Positions 16,730 to 24,700 of a DNA stretch of 27,229 nucleotides are shown here, piece by piece. This DNA comes from an uncultured Oscillospiraceae bacterium (GTDB lineage: Bacteria; Bacillota; Clostridia; Oscillospirales; Acutalibacteraceae), in assembly GCA_905198295.1 (NCBI GenBank), contig CAJKBW010000037.1, forward strand, positions 1 to 27,229. Reading direction: 5' to 3'. The notes beneath the pieces are model-generated. The model was not told the DNA's origin, did no database searches, and was given only the letters and a program-made list of their open reading frames with translations. Made by a program: the position numbers and the translations under genes. Within the stretch, counting starts at the first letter, position 1. Each line of letters opens with the position of its first letter.

Positions 16730-18455
16730 ATCGGTCAAGGTTTCGGTGATTATACCGGTATATCAGGTGGAAAATTATCTGGAGCGGGCGGTGGACTCGG
16801 TGCTGGCGCAGACCCTTGAAGAAAAGGAGATCATTCTGGTTGACGACGGCAGCGAGGATGCGAGTGGGCAGATTTGTGACCGTTATGCACAGGAATATCC
16901 CGGGCTCGTTCGGGTGATTCATAAGGAAAACGAAGGCCTGGGGCTGGCGCGCAATACCGGCGTGCGTGCCGCTGTGGGAGAATACATCGCGTTTATGGAT
17001 TCGGACGACACCGTGCTGCCGGATATGTACGAGAAAATGTACGCAAAGGCCCTGGAGGAGGACGACGACATCGTCATGTGCGATGTGCAGATCCTGTATG
17101 TGGAGGAAGACCGGAGTTCTGTGGTTGCCTCCTATCCGCGGGAAGAAATCGATGTGGCGGATTATATCGCCAATGGCAACAACATCACCTACAGCGTCAA
17201 CAAGCTGTTCCGCCGCCGGATCTGGGAAGAAAACGCGTATGAGCGGATGCTGTTTGAGGACATTGCGCTGATCCCGGCGCTGATGACCCGTTATCCCCGC
17301 ATCGGTTATGTCCGGGAACCCTTTTACCAGTATTACCGGCGGGCGAATACCCTGTCCACCACCCTTGCCGGCCCGATGGTGGATATCGTACAGGCGTTCC
17401 GCTGTTTTCTTGACCGCGGCGATCCCGCCTACCGGGAGGAGGTCGTTTACTGCACGGCCAAGCAGCTGTACTGGAACATGCTGCAGTCCCGGGTGCTTTT
17501 TCAGGCGGATTTCATCGATCTTCTGCACGAATACAAGAAAGATTTTCTGCTCAATTCCTATATCGCGCGGGATGCCAAAATCCGGAAGCTGCTGGATTAC
17601 GTGGATAAAGAGGTGATCCCGGAAACCTTCATCTGTGTGCATATCGGACGGCCGGTTCCGGAGGACTATCGGCAAACGCTCGCGGCGCATTTTCCGAAGG
17701 CGGAGCTTGTGGAGGCGGACGAGAGCCGTTTTTCCCCGGACGAACTGCCCCCGACCATACGGGACGCCCTCCGTCTGGGTCATACCGCCTATGTGGAGGA
17801 ATACTACGCACTGAAAACTCTCGAGGCGCGGGGAGGGATTGTGCTCAAGCCGGAAATGCGGCCGAATATTCAGCTCAAACGCTGCCGGCTGGAGCGTATT
17901 TTCTTCGGCTTTGAAAACGAGGAAGAGCTGAACGCCGACTGTTTCGGCGCGATCAGGGAACACTATGTGATCCAGGCGCTGTTGGCTACCTATGAAACGG
18001 ACAATATTTTCAACAAGGCGTTCTTTCCGCTGAAGGAGCGGCTGCGGGATTTTTTGGTGCTGCATTTCCGACTGAAGGTCAACGGCCGCAAGCAGCTGTT
18101 GAAAAAGGAAATTCCAGTGTATCTGCCGAGTGTGCTGGCCTACGACATGAAGGACGGCGAAAACTGCTGCAAACGGGCGGTTTATCCCGTGCCGGAGGGC
18201 TACGAGCTGGTCAGCGGCAGCGTGCTGAAAATGTGGTCCGACCGGCTGCTGGAAAACTGGAACCTGTATAAACAGGAAGCGGGCCGCAAGCCCGGCGGCA
18301 AGCCGACGCCTGCCCCGCCGGCACCGGTATCCGGCGGCATATCGCAGCAGGAGCTGGCCCGGCAGATTCAGGAGGTGGTGGACAATTACGAAAATTCCAC
18401 CAGCTGGCGGGTTACGAAGCCACTGCGGGCAATGGCCGGATGGTTCAGACGATAA
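16722..18455 (+). CDS. Fusion of a GT2 glycosyltransferase and a degenerate GT32-like domain
   Basis: The 577-residue protein has a standard GT2 domain at 5-235: VSVIIPVYQVENYL, VDDGSEDASG (40-49), AFMDSDDTVLP with the DxD at Asp93-Asp95, and YSVNKLFRRRIW. From about 299 a second region follows the GT32 (OCH1-like) order: IPETFICVHIGRPVPEDYRQ, AELVEADESRF, TAYVEEYYALKTLEARGGIV, FFGFENEEE and AVYPVPEGY. In GT32 the GGI strand is normally followed by a DxD; here the sequence is GGIVLKPEMRPN, with no acidic pair, so this part may have lost catalysis. A proline-rich linker (about 522-540) leads to the tail SWRVTKPLR (561-569) seen at the end of many cell-surface glycosyltransferases. ATG 16722 follows GGAGAGGGTGG; a GTG at 16713 is less likely. 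Confidence 0.85.
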   Translation: MAESVKVSVIIPVYQVENYLERAVDSVLAQTLEEKEIILVDDGSEDASGQICDRYAQEYPGLVRVIHKENEGLGLARNTGVRAAVGEYIAFMDSDDTVLPDMYEKMYAKALEEDDDIVMCDVQILYVEEDRSSVVASYPREEIDVADYIANGNNITYSVNKLFRRRIWEENAYERMLFEDIALIPALMTRYPRIGYVREPFYQYYRRANTLSTTLAGPMVDIVQAFRCFLDRGDPAYREEVVYCTAKQLYWNMLQSRVLFQADFIDLLHEYKKDFLLNSYIARDAKIRKLLDYVDKEVIPETFICVHIGRPVPEDYRQTLAAHFPKAELVEADESRFSPDELPPTIRDALRLGHTAYVEEYYALKTLEARGGIVLKPEMRPNIQLKRCRLERIFFGFENEEELNADCFGAIREHYVIQALLATYETDNIFNKAFFPLKERLRDFLVLHFRLKVNGRKQLLKKEIPVYLPSVLAYDMKDGENCCKRAVYPVPEGYELVSGSVLKMWSDRLLENWNLYKQEAGRKPGGKPTPAPPAPVSGGISQQELARQIQEVVDNYENSTSWRVTKPLRAMAGWFRR

Positions 18456-18506
18456 AACGGAGGAATCCGCCGGAAAAGTATCGCCGGCAGGAAAGGAAGA
18501 GGGTAT

Positions 18507-19250
18507 ATGCGTACGATTGCGGTAATCCCGGCACGGTATAATTCGAGCCGGTTCAGGGGCAAGCCGCTGGCGGATTTATGCGGCCGGCCGATGCTCTGGT
18601 GGGTCTATCATCAGGTGCGCAGGGCGAAGGGGATCGACGAGGTGATTGTAGCCACCGATGACGAACGCATCCTTGATGCTTGCAGGCAGTACGAAATCCC
18701 CTGCCGGATGACGGCGGAAACCCATCGCACCAGTACCGAACGGCTGTATGAGGTGGCGAGGGCCGTCCCGGCTCAGGTGTATGTCTGTGTCAACGGCGAT
18801 GAGCCGCTGATTGACCCGGCGCTTGTCGAACAGGTGATTCCGTCCACTCTCACCGGCTTTTTTGCCGCTAATTTGATGACCGCTGTTCACTCGCCGGTGG
18901 AGGTGGTGGATGACACCAATATCAAGGTGGTAGCGGGCCGGGATGGATACGCGCTGTTCATGTCCCGCAGTCCGATCCCGCACCCGAAGGCGGGAATGGA
19001 TTACGTGTTTTATAAGCATCTGGGTGTGCTGGCGTACAGTCTGGAGGCACTGTGCTTCTTTGCCGAAACGCCGAAGGGGCCGGTAGAGGCGATCGAAGAT
19101 ATCAACGAGCTGCGGTTCATCGAAAACGGCCGGCGGCTGAAGATGATCCCGGTGGAAGCACATACCCTGTCGGTAGATACGCCCAAGGATCTGGATTACG
19201 TCCGCGGCGTGATCCGGGACAGGCTGGAAAAAGGAGAGATCAGGCTGTGA
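18507..19250 (+). CDS. kdsB: KdsB-like CMP-sugar synthetase (3-deoxy-manno-octulosonate cytidylyltransferase family)
   Basis: The 247-residue protein follows KdsB along its length. It has IPARYNSSRFRGKPL (7-21, CTP-binding loop), VIVATDDERI, HRTSTERLYEV (73-83), VNGDEPLI (Asp98, metal ligand), KVVAGRDGYALFMSR (140-154), YKHLGVLAY and SVDTPKDLDYV (Asp224). The reaction would be CTP plus a 3-deoxy-2-ulosonic acid giving the CMP-sugar and pyrophosphate. Gram-positive bacteria have no lipid A core, so in this operon the product is more likely the donor for a surface polymer. The true substrate may be Kdo or a related ulosonic acid. GGAAGAGGG precedes ATG 18507; its TGA overlaps the GTG start of the aldolase gene (GTGA). 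Confidence 0.88.
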   Translation: MRTIAVIPARYNSSRFRGKPLADLCGRPMLWWVYHQVRRAKGIDEVIVATDDERILDACRQYEIPCRMTAETHRTSTERLYEVARAVPAQVYVCVNGDEPLIDPALVEQVIPSTLTGFFAANLMTAVHSPVEVVDDTNIKVVAGRDGYALFMSRSPIPHPKAGMDYVFYKHLGVLAYSLEALCFFAETPKGPVEAIEDINELRFIENGRRLKMIPVEAHTLSVDTPKDLDYVRGVIRDRLEKGEIRL

Positions 19251-20848
19251 GCATTCGGATTCTGGATTGTACGCTGCGCGACGGCGGCTATATCAACGAC
19301 TGGCGGTTTGGCAGAAACACCATCGCATCCATTCTCAACAAGCTGGAATGCGCGCATATCGACATCATCGAATGCGGTTTCCTGACCGGCATGGTGCAGG
19401 ACGAGGACTGTTCCCTGTTCGGCAGCGTGGATGCGGTGGGACGCGTGCTGCCCAAACGGAGCCGCGAGTCGATGTATGTGGCGATGATCGCCATCGGGGA
19501 AAAGGAACTGCATCCGTCTGAGCTGACCCCCTGTGACGGCACCGGCATTGAGGGGATCCGCCTGACCTTCCACCAGAATGAGATCGAGCAGGCGGTACAG
19601 TGGGCGCAGATTATTATGGATAAAGGGTATAAGGTATTTATGCAGCCGGTGGGCACGGTGTTTTATACCGACATCGAGCTGCTGCAGCTGGTGGAAAAGA
19701 TGAACCGGCTGCAGCCGTATGCGTTTTATATTGTGGATACGCTCGGCAGCATGTATCGCAATGAGGTCTCTCACCGTTTTTATCTGATCGATGAAAATCT
19801 GCGCGAGGGGATTCATCTGGGCTTTCATGCGCATAACAATTTACAGCTGGCGTTTTCCAATGCGCAGGTGCTGGGGAAAATCCAGACAAAGCGCACCCTG
19901 ATTTTGGATTCTTCGGTTTATGGCATGGGACGCGGCGCGGGCAACCTGCCCACTGAGCTGATTACCCAGTATATCAATAAAAACATCGCTTCCCGCTATG
20001 ACGTGACGATGGTTATGGATATTTACGACGAATATATCGCCGCCATTCGCCGGGAACACGAATGGGGATATACGGTGCCTTATCATATTGCGGCAAGCCA
20101 TGTCTGCCACCCCAACTATGCCGCTTATCTGATCAACAAGCAGACCCTGACCATGAAGGATATTGAGGAAATTATCCAGTCGATTCCGGAAGAATACAAG
20201 GTGCTGTATGATAAGGTATTGATTGAAAAGCTTTATAATCAGTTTCAGAGCAAAAAAATTGACGATACCGCTGCGGTCGGTGAAATCGCCGCAGCTATCC
20301 GCGGCCGCAAGCTGCTGCTGCTGGCGCCTGGCAGGAGTATTCTCACCGAATACGAGGCTGTCTCAGCGTTTATTGAACGGGAAAAGCCGTATGTGATTGC
20401 GGTGAATTTTCTGGATGACCGGTATCCGGTGGACGCCTGTTTTGTCAGCAACCATAAGCGCATGGATATTCTCGGTCGGGAAATCCAGCCGGAAAGCCAT
20501 GTACGAACCATTCTGACCTCTAATATTCCGGAGGGGGAAGCGCAGGAATACCTGTATGTGGATTATGATGAGTATAAAAACGATGACGATATGGTAGCGG
20601 ATAACGCCGGACTGATGCTGCTCAAGCTGCTGCAGCGCTGCGGCGCTCAGGAGGCGGCGCTCGCAGGCTTTGACGGCTTTTGGCAGAAGGATAACTATTA
20701 CCGGGAGGACATGGATTTCCGGATCAGTGAGGGGGAAATCCGGGAAAGGCAGGAACGCATCCGGCATCAAATGGGCGAGTTGTCCCGTCAGATGAAGATT
20801 ATTTTTCTGACACCGTCCGTCTATGCGCAGGAGGAACAGCATGTATAA
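19247..20848 (+). CDS. DRE-TIM/HMGL-like aldolase with an extra C-terminal domain
   Basis: The 533-residue protein starts at GTG 19247, nine bases after AAAGGAGAG and overlapping the KdsB-like stop. Residues 1-300 form an HMGL-like TIM barrel. RILDCTLRDGGYINDW (4-19) includes the metal-binding Asp12, YIVDTLGSM (161-169) is a mid-barrel strand, and LGFHAHNNLQLAF (191-203) carries the HxH metal ligands His194 and His196. The pattern is closest to 4-hydroxy-2-oxovalerate aldolases, which join or split pyruvate and an aldehyde. From about 353 a Rossmann-like domain begins (GRKLLLLAPGRSI, PYVIAVNFLDDRYPVDACFV). Its GxxxS loop and IAVN strand recall DUF115/GT42-like nucleotide-sugar folds, but that is a weak visual similarity. 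In this operon the barrel would take the place of KdsA, making the 2-keto-3-deoxy acid used by the KdsB-like enzyme (inference). Confidence 0.8.
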   Translation: MSIRILDCTLRDGGYINDWRFGRNTIASILNKLECAHIDIIECGFLTGMVQDEDCSLFGSVDAVGRVLPKRSRESMYVAMIAIGEKELHPSELTPCDGTGIEGIRLTFHQNEIEQAVQWAQIIMDKGYKVFMQPVGTVFYTDIELLQLVEKMNRLQPYAFYIVDTLGSMYRNEVSHRFYLIDENLREGIHLGFHAHNNLQLAFSNAQVLGKIQTKRTLILDSSVYGMGRGAGNLPTELITQYINKNIASRYDVTMVMDIYDEYIAAIRREHEWGYTVPYHIAASHVCHPNYAAYLINKQTLTMKDIEEIIQSIPEEYKVLYDKVLIEKLYNQFQSKKIDDTAAVGEIAAAIRGRKLLLLAPGRSILTEYEAVSAFIEREKPYVIAVNFLDDRYPVDACFVSNHKRMDILGREIQPESHVRTILTSNIPEGEAQEYLYVDYDEYKNDDDMVADNAGLMLLKLLQRCGAQEAALAGFDGFWQKDNYYREDMDFRISEGEIRERQERIRHQMGELSRQMKIIFLTPSVYAQEEQHV

Positions 20849-21503
20849 GTGTATTTTGTTCGATATGGACGGTACGCTGGTCAATTCCTATGCCGGGATT
20901 TATCATGCTTATCGCTATGCTTTTGAAACGCTGGGACTGCCGTTCGGCGGAGAAACCTTTGTACGCCGCGCAATCGGCGCACCGTTGCCGCTGGTGTTTT
21001 CTCAGTTCGCCGGTCTTCAGGCAGACGCGGTGCCGCGGGCGGTGGAGCTGTACCGGGCGTATTATGCGCGCCGGGGCAAGCATGAGGCGGAGGTATATTC
21101 CGGCATGGCACAGGTGCTGCGTCAATTGAGAGAGGATGGCAGCTTTCTGGGTGTCGCCACCCTGAAAAAGGAAGACTTTGCCCGCGAAATGCTGGAGGGC
21201 TGTGGGATTCTTAGTTGTTTTGACACGGTCTGCGGAATGGATGCCGCCGATTCCCTGACCAAGGCCGATTTGCTGCGTCGGGGGATGCAGCGCGCCGGGG
21301 CAGCACCGGACGATACCGTTCTCGTCGGGGACAGCGAGTTTGATGTCACGGGAGCAAAGGAGGCCGGTGTGGGTTTTCTGGCGGTTACCTATGGCTTTGG
21401 ATTTCATGAACCGGATGCACTTGAGCGATACGGAATCAACCGATGGGCAGATACACCGCAGGAAATTCCGCAGCGGTTGGGTGTACCAATAACAGTAGGA
21501 TAA
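20841..21503 (+). CDS. HAD-superfamily phosphatase (Gph-like, subfamily IA)
   Basis: The 220-residue product has HAD motif I LFDMDGTLVNS (nucleophile Asp8, acid Asp10), motif II VATLKK (Thr107), the conserved lysine Lys141 and motif III VGDSEFDVTGAKEAG (Asp164, Asp168). A helical cap (about 15-85) makes it a phosphoglycolate-phosphatase-like enzyme. ATG 20841 has AGGAGGAAC upstream and overlaps the aldolase gene by 8 bp; the in-frame ATG at 20823 lies inside that site. In the cassette it would remove the phosphate from an ulosonate phosphate, the step KdsC does in Kdo synthesis. That role is inferred from position; many Gph-like enzymes are promiscuous. It is the last gene before the terminator. 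Confidence 0.85.
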   Translation: MYKCILFDMDGTLVNSYAGIYHAYRYAFETLGLPFGGETFVRRAIGAPLPLVFSQFAGLQADAVPRAVELYRAYYARRGKHEAEVYSGMAQVLRQLREDGSFLGVATLKKEDFAREMLEGCGILSCFDTVCGMDAADSLTKADLLRRGMQRAGAAPDDTVLVGDSEFDVTGAKEAGVGFLAVTYGFGFHEPDALERYGINRWADTPQEIPQRLGVPITVG

Positions 21504-21546
21504 GCAAAAAAACGCATGACGTAAACCGTTGTGCGTTTTTTGCTTA
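21502..21546 (+). terminator. Terminator of the glycan operon
   Basis: TAAGCAAAAAAACGCA (from 21501) pairs with TGCGTTTTTTGCTTA (21532-21546) with one bulge, giving a 14-bp stem whose 3' arm holds T6. It starts inside the stop codon of the HAD gene. The A-run and T-run would let it work on both strands. Confidence 0.8.
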
Positions 21547-21585
21547 TCTGCAGCAGCATTTGGCCCGCTCCGATATATTTTGTGG

Positions 21586-21614
21586 CAGAAATTACATAGG
21601 GGTTTCTGTTTTTT
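21586..21614 (+). terminator. Second weak hairpin with T-run upstream of the surface-protein gene
   Basis: CAGAAA (21586-21591) pairs with TTTCTG (21603-21608) around an 11-nt loop and is followed by TTTTTT (21609-21614). It may back up the terminator at 21502-21546. The stem is short and AT-rich, so the call is weak. Confidence 0.35.
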
Positions 21615-21622
21615 AACATTTA

Positions 21623-21701
21623 TTTTCGTTTTGTATCGAATATGCGAAAAAACAAGAAGAACGGTTTTCGTTTGTTTACTATTATAAAGATATAACGAAA
21701 A
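21623..21701 (+). promoter_or_regulatory. Repeated TTTTCGTT motifs around a promoter-like AT-rich leader
   Basis: TTTTCGTT occurs at 21623-21630 and 21665-21672, 42 bp apart (about four helical turns), and its inverse AACGAAAA at 21694-21701. The last two bracket TATAAA (21683-21688) and TATAAC (21691-21696), possible -10 elements of the surface-protein gene. No good -35 box was found. Binding-site function is inference. Confidence 0.35.
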
Positions 21702-21721
21702 ATAATCTCCAAGGAGGTAAA

Positions 21722-24700
21722 ATGATGTGGCATAAAACCAAAGCAGGCAAAGTGATAGCATTCTTCCTGTCGGCCGTAATGCTCTTTGCCGGTATACCTT
21801 TTTCCACCTTTGCTGAAGGGGATGGAACTGAGCTCCAGTTGGAGAATCTGTTCCGCCGCGAAGACGGCACCAATGTGATCGCGTCCTCCCGCGGTATCGA
21901 CATGAAGATGGACACCGGCGAGGTGACAACTTGCCCGAGCCTTACGGCAGAGGACATTGACAATATGCACGACGGCGATACGGTTAGGCACGAGGACTGG
22001 CCGTGGGTCGACAACTACTACCGCGGAGCGGAGTACATCCTCGACGACCTGTATTATGTCAAGGAAATGGTAGTGTATTTCGGCTACGACCAGAACCCCG
22101 ATAAATATCGGGTATATGCGTCAGACGATCCGAATACGCTGTATGCTGAGGAAAGCATCATTGCAGACAATGTGGACGGCAAAACGGCGCCGACCACCAT
22201 CCCGTTCGACAGGGAAATCAGGTGTGTGGCGGTGGTCGCCATTGACTACACGCTGTACAACACCCGCCCGAAGGAGTTTGAGCTCTACGGTGAGGCGAAG
22301 AAGATTGAGGCGGTACAGACCGAAAACCTGTTCCGCCGCGAGGACGGAAGCGATGCGATCGCGTCCTCCCGCGGGATCGCCATGAATATTGCCGGCGGCT
22401 ATGTGAACAGCAGTGATCCGATCACGAATATGATCGGCGCGCTGAGCGACGGGAATACGACGCAGCATAATGACTGGCAGACCTCGACGGAATGGTATTA
22501 CGGGGCAGAGTACACCCTTGATGCGAGCTATGCTCTCGATTATCTGAGGATTTATTCGGCGCTCGACGGCCTGCCGGACAGCTACCGGGTATACGCATCG
22601 GAAACGGCAGAAGATCTGTATAAGGACGAAAGCATTGTCGCGGACAGCGTTTCGGTGACCTTCGACAAGCCGGTGGATGTGGAGATCGGCAAAACGGCAA
22701 AATATATCGCCATTGTCGGTTTGGCCACCAGCGGAAACACCCGTCCGAAGGAGTTCCAGCTGTGGAGCGAGGTAAAGGAAGAACCACCGATGGAGCTGGA
22801 GAACCTGTTCCGCCGCGAGGACGGCACCAACGCGATCGCGTCCTCCCGCGGTATCGACATGAAGATGGACACCGGCGAGGTGACAACTTGCCCGAGCCTT
22901 ACGGCAGAGGACATTGACAATATGCACGACGGCGATACGGTTAGGCACGAGGACTGGCCGTGGGTCGACAACTACTACCGCGGAGCGGAGTACATCCTCG
23001 ACGACCTGTATTATGTCAAGGAAATGGTAGTGTATTTCGGCTACGACCAGAACCCCGATAAATATCGGGTATATGCGTCAGACGATCCGAATACGCTGTA
23101 TGCTGAGGAAAGCATCATTGCAGACAATGTGGACGGCAAAACGGCGCCGACCACCATCCCGTTCGACAGGGAAATCAGGTGTGTGGCGGTGGTCGCCATT
23201 GACTACACGCTGTACAACACCCGCCCGAAGGAGTTTGAGCTCTACGGTGAGGCGAAGAAGATTGAGGCGGTACAGACCGAAAACCTGTTCCGCCGCGAGG
23301 ACGGAAGCGATGCGATCGCGTCCTCCCGCGGGATCGCCATGAATATTGCCGGCGGCTATGTGAACAGCAGTGATCCGATCACGAATATGATCGGCGCGCT
23401 GAGCGACGGGAATACGACGCAGCATAATGACTGGCAGACCTCGACGGAATGGTATTACGGGGCAGAGTACACCCTTGATGCGAGCTATGCTCTCGATTAT
23501 CTGAGGATTTATTCGGCGCTCGACGGCCTGCCGGACAGCTACCGGGTATACGCATCGGAAACGGCAGAAGATCTGTATAAGGACGAAAGCATTGTCGCGG
23601 ACAGCGTTTCGGTGACCTTCGACAAGCCGGTGGATGTGGAGATCGGCAAAACGGCAAAATATATCGCCATTGTCGGTTTGGCCACCAGCGGAAACACCCG
23701 TCCGAAGGAGTTCCAGCTGTGGGGCGCGAAGGATACCGGCGAAGAACCGAAACCAGATGATTCGCTCAAGGTTTTGACCATCGGCAACAGCTTTTCGGAA
23801 AACGCTTCGGGTTATGCGTCGGAAATTGCTGCGGTGAACGGTCGTTCGCTGACTTTTGGTTATCTCAAGTTTCCGTCGTGTACGATTGCCCGGCATTACG
23901 AGGCGGCAGCCAACAACAAGGCTGTATTTAAATTTGAAATCACCGATCCCACCGGAAAGCGTACGACCATAAAACAGGAAGCTGCGAACTGGGACTCTCC
24001 GGATCCGGAGAGATGCGCAACCATTCAGGAAGCCCTGGAATACATGGACTGGGATGTTATTGTCTTCCAGCAGGAAAGCTATACGTCGCTTGATGCTTCC
24101 AGCTTCGCCGATCTGCCGAAGCTGATCGAGTATGTCAAGGGCTTTTGTCCGGATGCACGTTTGATGATTCATGAGGTTTGGGCGTGGGGTTCCTGGGAGA
24201 ATGACGCCTATAAGAACTTCTCGATTATCAAGGCAAATTACGAAGCAGCGGCAAAGGCAAATGATCTCGCCATCATTCCGTCCGGTCTGGGCTTTGAAAA
24301 TGCCAGAAAGGCACTTGGCGATTACACCATTGTCAACGAGAATGACGGCCATTATCAGCATGCGAACAGCTATGGCAAATATGTGGCCGGCTGCTGTTAT
24401 GTCGGCGCTCTGTTCGGCGTGACCATTGATCCGGATACGTTTAAAGGCCATGCGGAGATTGACAGGGAAGGGTATGCCGGGCAGCTGACGGCGGCTGCTA
24501 ACAACGCGCTCCTTTATTACAGCGGGTGTGCGGAAGGCAGCCACAACTATGTAGAGAAAGCAGATGCCGCCTATCTGAAATCTGCGGCTGCCTGTACGAA
24601 GAAAGCGGTATATTATAAGAGCTGCTCCATCTGCGGCGAAAAGAGCGATGAAACCTTTGAACACGGCGAGGTGGACAGCACGAAGCATGGAGAGACGGAA

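Noticed and set aside
16608..18065. Minus-strand open frame of 485 codons opposite the GT2-GT32 gene
   Set aside because: Same reasoning: antisense to a protein with clear GT2 motifs and no start signal of its own.
18456..18506. CCGGC-rich short hairpin between the GT2-GT32 gene and the KdsB-like gene, considered as a terminator
   Set aside because: The stem is short and no T-run follows; the 51-bp gap carries a ribosome site, so read-through of the operon is more likely.
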